This document shows, piece after piece, positions 59,917 through 64,000 of a stretch of DNA of 64,000 bases. The number at the start of each line of letters is the position of its first letter. Within the stretch, counting starts at the first letter, position 1. Both the position numbers and the translations under genes were made by a program. Origin of the DNA: Corynebacterium endometrii (GTDB lineage Bacteria; Actinomycetota; Actinomycetes; Mycobacteriales; Mycobacteriaceae); the NCBI RefSeq assembly GCF_004795735.1, contig NZ_CP039247.1, forward strand, positions 2,413,062-2,477,061. Reading direction: 5' to 3'. A model generated the notes under the pieces. That model saw nothing but the letters and a program-made list of their open reading frames with translations, was not told the origin of the DNA and searched no databases.

Positions 59917-60765
59917 CTATCCTTCCAATTCCGCGTAGATCTCAGGGCTAACACCAATGGCGCCGGTGGTTGGGTGAGGCACGTAATCACCACGCCTATC
60001 CAGCTCACGCGCCGCGGCGTTATAGGCCCGCGCGCCGGCCGAGGAGGGGTCATATTCAATGACCGTCTTGCCGTAGCCCGGAGCCTCAGACACGCGGATC
60101 GAGCGCGGGATGACGTTTCCTAACACCACGGCGCCGAACTGCTCGCGGACCTCATGGGCAACCTGCTCAGCGAGCTTTGTGCGGGCGTCATACATAGTGA
60201 GCAGGATGCCGGAAATGTGCAGGTCTTCATTGAGGTGCTCGCGGATCATGGAGATATTTCCCAGCAACTGCCCCACGCCCTCCAGCGCGTAGTACTCACA
60301 CTGGATGGGGATGATGACTTCTTCGGCGCACGTCATTGCGTTGATGGTCAGCAAGCCCAGGGAAGGCGGGCAGTCAATGAACACGTAATCAAAACTGTGT
60401 TCATCCAAGAAGCCGTTGTGCAACGCATCGAAGAGGCGGAACTCGCGGCGGACCAAGGAGACCATTTCAATCTCAGCGCCCGCAAGATCAATGGTGGCGG
60501 GGATGCAAAACAGGTTCTCCAGAGTCGGGGAGGCCTGCATGCACTGCTCGGCGCTGCGATCCCCCAAGAGGACCTCATAGCTGGAATCAGTGCCGGAGGT
60601 ATGCTCCGCACCCACCGCGGTAGAGGCATTGCCCTGCGGGTCCAGGTCAATCACCAACACCTTTTTGCCCGCCTCGGCAAGGGCCGCGGCAAGGTTGACC
60701 GCGGAGGTGGTTTTACCCACTCCGCCCTTCTGGTTCGCGATGGTGATAAGACGTGGATTAGTCAT
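59917..60765 (-). CDS. parA: Chromosome partitioning ATPase ParA
   Basis: ATPase of 282 aa with the deviant Walker A motif KGGVGKTTSAVNLA near the N-terminus, switch DLDPQGN and DYVFIDCPPSLG. It pulls ParB-parS complexes apart during segregation. The ATG at 60765 (MTNPRLITI) is preferred over a GTG three codons upstream, with GGGGGG just upstream. It starts 10 bp after the rsmG stop. Confidence 0.95.
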   Translation of the reverse strand: MTNPRLITIANQKGGVGKTTSAVNLAAALAEAGKKVLVIDLDPQGNASTAVGAEHTSGTDSSYEVLLGDRSAEQCMQASPTLENLFCIPATIDLAGAEIEMVSLVRREFRLFDALHNGFLDEHSFDYVFIDCPPSLGLLTINAMTCAEEVIIPIQCEYYALEGVGQLLGNISMIREHLNEDLHISGILLTMYDARTKLAEQVAHEVREQFGAVVLGNVIPRSIRVSEAPGYGKTVIEYDPSSAGARAYNAAARELDRRGDYVPHPTTGAIGVSPEIYAELEG

Positions 60766-60775
60766 GCCCCCCACT

Positions 60776-61417
60776 CTAGTTCACCCTCCGGACACGGATA
60801 ATCGTGGTGCCCTTTACCGTCTCTACCGTGGGTTTTCCGGCGCCCGCCTTCTTCAAATCAGCGGCGTCCCGTTCGATCTCCTCGAAGACGGACTCGCCCT
60901 TCATAGCGATCATCTCCCCACCCTTGCGCACCAACGGCAGCGACCACTTGGCCAGCTTGCCTAGGGGCGCCACGGCGCGGGAGGTGACAATGTCCGCTCC
61001 GGCCACGGCCTTTTTCACCGGGCCTTCCTCGGCGCGACCGCGGATCACGGTGACGTTGTCCAGCCCCAGCGCCTCCTTAACCTCCGACAGGTAGGTAGAA
61101 CGCTTCAACAGCGGCTCAACGAGGGTGATATCCAGATCTGGGCGCGCAATGGCCAGTGGAATACCCGGCAACCCCGCACCGGAGCCAACGTCAACAATGC
61201 GTGCGCCTTCCGGCATGACCTCACCAATAACGGCGCAGTTAATCAGGTGCCTCTCCCACAGGCGCGGTACCTCGCGAGGGCCTATGAATCCGCGAATAGA
61301 GCCATCCGTGGCAAGGGAATCATGGTAGCGCTGTGCCAGCGGCAGACGGTCCCCGAAGACCTCGGACGCCAAAGCGGGCGGCCGCTCCTGACTGTCCTGC
61401 GGGTTGTTTACTGCCAC
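60776..61417 (-). CDS. rsmG: 16S rRNA (guanine527-N7)-methyltransferase
   Basis: Methyltransferase of about 213 aa. The SAM motif is [17 protein letters not shown], followed by [14 protein letters not shown]. It modifies G527 in the 530 loop of 16S rRNA. The start is uncertain: the ATG at 61423 is only 1 nt from AGGAG, while the GTG two codons later (61417) is 7 nt from it, so I chose the GTG. Homologs in mycobacteria occupy the same position between a Jag gene and parA; here no Jag gene is present. Confidence 0.9.
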   Translation of the reverse strand: MAVNNPQDSQERPPALASEVFGDRLPLAQRYHDSLATDGSIRGFIGPREVPRLWERHLINCAVIGEVMPEGARIVDVGSGAGLPGIPLAIARPDLDITLVEPLLKRSTYLSEVKEALGLDNVTVIRGRAEEGPVKKAVAGADIVTSRAVAPLGKLAKWSLPLVRKGGEMIAMKGESVFEEIERDAADLKKAGAGKPTVETVKGTTIIRVRRVN

Positions 61418-61502
61418 GCGCATACTCCTTAGACCGCTAATGAAATAAACCTTGTCCTAATTTAGTGCAGCGCCCGCACCTATTCCACCCACGGATCAGC
61501 AA

Positions 61503-61542
61503 AGCCCCGCTACCACCTACTCAAGTAGAGGGTAACGGGGCT
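61503..61542 (-). terminator. Hairpin downstream of yidC
   Basis: AGCCCCGCTACC and GGTAACGGGGCT pair with one mismatch, with an inner CTACT/AGTAG. On the minus strand TTTG follows. It should end the rpmH-rnpA-yidD-yidC transcript. Confidence 0.65.
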
Positions 61543-61559
61543 AGGCGGCGCGCTAAACG

Positions 61560-62537
61560 CTAGCTCCTCTTGCGCTGCTTCTTAGTCCGCTTATCGAGCT
61601 TGCGGGCACCCGGCTTCGGGGCGGAGGTGCGCTTGAGCTCAATCTTTGCGGCCTCCTCAGCGGCCTCTTCCTTATCCATCTTGGCGTATACCCAGCGGGT
61701 CTGGAAGAAGGTCCATACCGTGTTAGACAGCATGTAGAACAGCAGACCGATCGGCCAGATGAAGCCGGAAACCACCAGCATGCCTGGCATAACCCAGAGC
61801 ATCAACTTGTTCATCATGGCCATTTGCTGCTGCATCATCTCAGCGTTCTCGCCCTGTGGTGCCGCGGTCTTGCCGGACAGGCGGCGGGCCTCCTGGCGGT
61901 CGATGCTGGCCTTCGCATTCAAGTGGGTCAAGGCAGCGATGATGGCAATCAATGGGACCACGATGGGCGCCACCTGCTGCCAGCTGATGTTCTCCAGCAC
62001 CGCGGAGTTTGCCTGCAAGTTAGCCACCAGTGGCACACCAAAGACCTTGGCGTTCAAAAACTCCTGGACAGCCTCAGGGCTGAAGATGTAGTTTGCCGTG
62101 TTGGCGTTTTGCTCCACGGACATCGGCTCGGAGGTGGTTCCTCCGAAGCCGCCGGCCACGGCCACGGTGCGGTCAAAGGAACGCAGAACGTGGAACAGGC
62201 CGATAAACATTGGGATCTGCGCCAGGACTGGAAGGCAGCCGGCCAAAGGACGGAAGTTATTGTCCTTGTAGATCTTCTGCATCTCTTCCGCCTGCTTGGT
62301 GCGGTCATTCGCATACTTGGTGCGAACTTCCTGCAGCAGCGGCTGGATTTCCTGCATCTTGCGCGAGGATCGCAGCTGGTTGATGGTTGGCTTGACCATG
62401 AGTGCCTTCAGCGTCCAGGTCAGCAGCACGATAGCCAGAATCCACGTAATTCCCCACGCGGGGTTCAAAACGAGGCTCAAAAGCCAATGCCAAAACCACA
62501 AAACAGCCGAGATTGGCCAATAGATGAAATTAAGCAC
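61560..62537 (-). CDS. yidC: Membrane protein insertase YidC
   Basis: Insertase of 325 aa with five helices in the Oxa1/YidC plan. The hydrophilic-groove Arg region is KPTINQLRSSRKMQEIQPLL, and the second conserved stretch is FRPLAGCLPVLAQIPMFIGLFHVL. The C-terminus is basic (KPGARKLDKRTKKQRKR), ribosome-binding. It inserts membrane proteins with or without Sec. It is 13 bp after yidD. Confidence 0.95.
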   Translation of the reverse strand: MLNFIYWPISAVLWFWHWLLSLVLNPAWGITWILAIVLLTWTLKALMVKPTINQLRSSRKMQEIQPLLQEVRTKYANDRTKQAEEMQKIYKDNNFRPLAGCLPVLAQIPMFIGLFHVLRSFDRTVAVAGGFGGTTSEPMSVEQNANTANYIFSPEAVQEFLNAKVFGVPLVANLQANSAVLENISWQQVAPIVVPLIAIIAALTHLNAKASIDRQEARRLSGKTAAPQGENAEMMQQQMAMMNKLMLWVMPGMLVVSGFIWPIGLLFYMLSNTVWTFFQTRWVYAKMDKEEAAEEAAKIELKRTSAPKPGARKLDKRTKKQRKRS

Positions 62538-62550
62538 GGGTTAATAGTTC

Positions 62551-62820
62551 CTATGTTTGTTTGTTCACCGGATCGAATCCGCCCGGATGCCATGGGCCGC
62601 ATTTGCTGAGCCTGGCCGCCGCCATCGCGGTACCCCGAACGGCTCCATGGATGGAAATTGCTTCGAGGGCGTAGGCGCTGCAGGTCGGTTCGAATCGACA
62701 GGTAGACACCATCTTAAGGGGTGATAAGTACTTTTGGTAGAGCCGCACCACGAAAACCAGTGGTTTCGCGGCGCCGCGCGCCTTAGGGATGTCCTCCCCG
62801 GAGGAATTTACGTACCCCAT
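62551..62820 (-). CDS. yidD: Membrane protein insertion efficiency factor YidD
   Basis: Small protein of 89 aa with the family pattern [29 protein letters not shown] and [16 protein letters not shown], including conserved cysteines. It overlaps the end of rnpA by 13 nt. It assists YidC function at the membrane. Confidence 0.93.
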   Translation of the reverse strand: MGYVNSSGEDIPKARGAAKPLVFVVRLYQKYLSPLKMVSTCRFEPTCSAYALEAISIHGAVRGTAMAAARLSKCGPWHPGGFDPVNKQT

Positions 62821-63179
62821 ATCTTGCGCAGGGCCTTCCGCATGTCTCGTTCAAGCTCCGCGCTGCTCGCCCGGCCGGACTGCGGCAGGGCCCTGATGAC
62901 CAGGTCTGTGCCTGCAGGGATCTCAGGGATGAGCTTGGCGCACACATGCCGAAGCCGCCGGGAGGTGCGGTGACGTACCACCGCATTCCCGACGGCCTTA
63001 GAGACCACCAGCCCAAAGCGTGGGCCGGCGTGTCCAGTTAAATCAGCGTGTGCTTCGGCTTGCATACCACCGCTGTGATGCAGATGCACCACTAGAGTGC
63101 GGGACCCCGCACGCTTACCACCTTTGATGGTGCGCCGGAATTGCACCGGCGAAGTGAGCTTATGCTGGGTTGGAAGCAC
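62808..63179 (-). CDS. rnpA: Ribonuclease P protein component
   Basis: Basic protein of 123 aa that binds M1 RNA. The RNR motif corresponds to [25 protein letters not shown] His-rich insertion is seen ([19 protein letters not shown]). It starts at the GTG at 63179, 19 bp after the rpmH stop; no ATG is near. It overlaps yidD by 13 nt. Confidence 0.93.
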   Translation of the reverse strand: MLPTQHKLTSPVQFRRTIKGGKRAGSRTLVVHLHHSGGMQAEAHADLTGHAGPRFGLVVSKAVGNAVVRHRTSRRLRHVCAKLIPEIPAGTDLVIRALPQSGRASSAELERDMRKALRKIWGT

Positions 63180-63198
63180 GGTTGAAAGCTTCTTGCTA

Positions 63199-63342
63199 CT
63201 AAGCAGTCAGCTTTGCGCGGCCCTTCTTGCGGCGTGCTGCCACAATTGCGCGACCTGCGCGGGTGCTCATACGGGTACGGAAGCCATGCTTGCGAGCACG
63301 ACGACGGTTGTTCGGCTGGAACGTCCGCTTGCCCTTTGCCAC
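63199..63342 (-). CDS. rpmH: 50S ribosomal protein L34
   Basis: Protein of 47 aa, reading [20 protein letters not shown] then [20 protein letters not shown] and GRAKLTA. Start is the GTG at 63342 with AAGGAG 6 nt upstream (63348-63355). It is followed by two adjacent TAG codons. First gene of the rpmH-rnpA-yidD-yidC unit, read away from dnaA. Confidence 0.96.
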   Translation of the reverse strand: MAKGKRTFQPNNRRRARKHGFRTRMSTRAGRAIVAARRKKGRAKLTA

Positions 63343-63777
63343 GGTAATTCTCCTTGAAATTTAAGCGCGGGTCCGACCCTGAACCTGTGCGACCGGGTGC
63401 AAGGTGAACCCACTAAACGAATGGATTCGTGAGAATGTGCCCTATCAAAATCCTGTTAAGCCCTCTGGCTAACGCGAGCGATGTTGAGCTCTCACGCGCA
63501 ACGGACACAGATATGCCCAATGCGATAGACCATGACAGATTACGTGACAGGTAACCCCTCGAACAAATCGACACCCGGGTACCCCCAAAATTACAAAGCT
63601 GTTTTTCTGCGCAGGTAGGGGGCCAGATCTCGCCGTAGCCAGCGCTCCATCGCCCGCCGCGGGGGCACCAGTAGCGACACGCCGATGGAGGTGAAATTTC
63701 TCCCTGTCAATTTCTTGGACTCCCCTGCTCACACGCGGTAAAACTGGTTTATTAACAATCCACAGGTCGGGATCAAC

Positions 63778-63786
63778 TGTGGATAA
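63778..63786 (-). promoter_or_regulatory. DnaA box 1
   Basis: TGTGGATAA, exact complement of TTATCCACA. Confidence 0.85.
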
Positions 63787-63853
63787 ACCTCAATTGAAGG
63801 TTTAGACTTTCAATGTTTCCGCTGGATAAACCGGCAATTACCCGAATTGCAAG

Positions 63854-63862
63854 TTATCCACA
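63854..63862 (+). promoter_or_regulatory. DnaA box 2
   Basis: TTATCCACA, exact consensus. Confidence 0.88.
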
Positions 63863-63876
63863 AGCATGAGTTAGGC

Positions 63877-63885
63877 TGTGGATAA
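63877..63885 (-). promoter_or_regulatory. DnaA box 3
   Basis: TGTGGATAA, inverted relative to box 2 and 14 bp from it. Confidence 0.86.
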
Positions 63886-63890
63886 CTTTT

Positions 63891-63899
63891 TCATCCACA
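63891..63899 (+). promoter_or_regulatory. DnaA box 4, one mismatch
   Basis: TCATCCACA differs at one base from the consensus and is convergent with box 5. Confidence 0.6.
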
Positions 63900-63901
63900 G
63901 C

Positions 63902-63910
63902 TGTGGATAA
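63902..63910 (-). promoter_or_regulatory. DnaA box 5
   Basis: TGTGGATAA, exact complement of the consensus. Confidence 0.86.
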
Positions 63911-64000
63911 ATCTGTGGAATGCAAGGTAATGACAAAAATCTGGGTGTGATCAATCCAGTGAACAACTGTTGAAGAAAGTAAATCAGGAAAGAAGTACAA

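Larger units (their letters stand above)
63343..64000. other. oriC: rpmH-dnaA spacer, left part of the replication origin region
   Basis: About 660 bp with no gene, bearing several DnaA boxes and AT-rich DNA, between rpmH and the expected start of dnaA beyond the window edge. In related genomes the replication origin comprises the DNA around dnaA. ACGAATGGATTCGT at 63417-63430 is a 6 bp inverted repeat near the rpmH promoter. Confidence 0.75.

Noticed and set aside
63469..63732. 87-codon minus-strand frame in the rpmH-dnaA spacer
   Set aside because: Lies in the origin spacer, lacks a ribosome site and resembles no protein.

Overview
The window is about 64 kb of a high-GC actinobacterial chromosome that reads as Corynebacterium. 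The right end has the order cwlM, GNAT protein, parB, parA, rsmG, yidC, yidD, rnpA, rpmH, then a spacer with DnaA boxes. This is the left flank of oriC, and dnaA should start just beyond base 64000. Further evidence is a hrtBA/chrSA heme-export locus, a trp operon with a WWW leader peptide and a fused trpCF gene, a brnFE-type exporter, and many start codons lying exactly 7 nt after a TANNNT -10 element, which is the corynebacterial leaderless mRNA pattern. The species cannot be fixed from this sequence.

Layout. 0-16 kb: partial DUF1846 gene, nei2, nnr, a YwaF-type membrane protein, hrtBA facing chrSA, a flavoprotein monooxygenase, an unknown 436-aa protein, VanZ, an AcuI-like reductase, a Na/Pi symporter, an FAD dehydrogenase and a lineage-specific hypothetical. 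16-27.7 kb: leuS, amidohydrolase, pirin and MFS transporter opposed by an Lrp regulator, a TetR gene facing a small export protein, a MOSC protein and a succinate-semialdehyde dehydrogenase. 27.8-35 kb: trpL-attenuator-trpEGDCFBA plus a 50-aa membrane ORF. 35-39 kb: gene-poor, with a dicarboxylate/amino-acid symporter and an SdpI-family protein. 38.8-45.7 kb: lipoprotein, Rieske lipoprotein, a complete IS3/IS150-type insertion sequence, BASS transporter, azlCD, yqgE and the CCA-adding enzyme. 45.7-63.3 kb: the envelope, redox and segregation block shared with mycobacteria (Nudix, DUF6049, murJ, sigM, trxB, trxA, cwlM, parBA, rsmG, yidC, yidD, rnpA, rpmH), with pepN lying between murJ and sigM.

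The most striking large-scale signal is a cluster of seven parS sites between 25.2 and 38.7 kb. Three lie inside trp coding sequence in one frame, encoding S-R-E-T. One supplies the start codon of the MOSC gene. One lies in the loop of a transcription terminator. ParA and ParB, which act on these sites, are encoded at 58.9-60.8 kb. Other regulatory DNA that can be read directly includes a complete trp attenuator, a 9+9 bp inverted repeat between hrtB and chrS, two operator-like repeats between the TetR gene and its neighbour, and a palindrome in front of the Lrp gene.

I found no rRNA, tRNA, CRISPR array, prophage or obvious defence system. I did not find a clearly undescribed multi-gene system. 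The best candidates for new biology are the parS placement, the SdpI protein with a CX4CXCX4C tail, the small ORF at the end of the trp operon, the unknown 436-aa gene, and the IS-interrupted Rieske/BASS pair.
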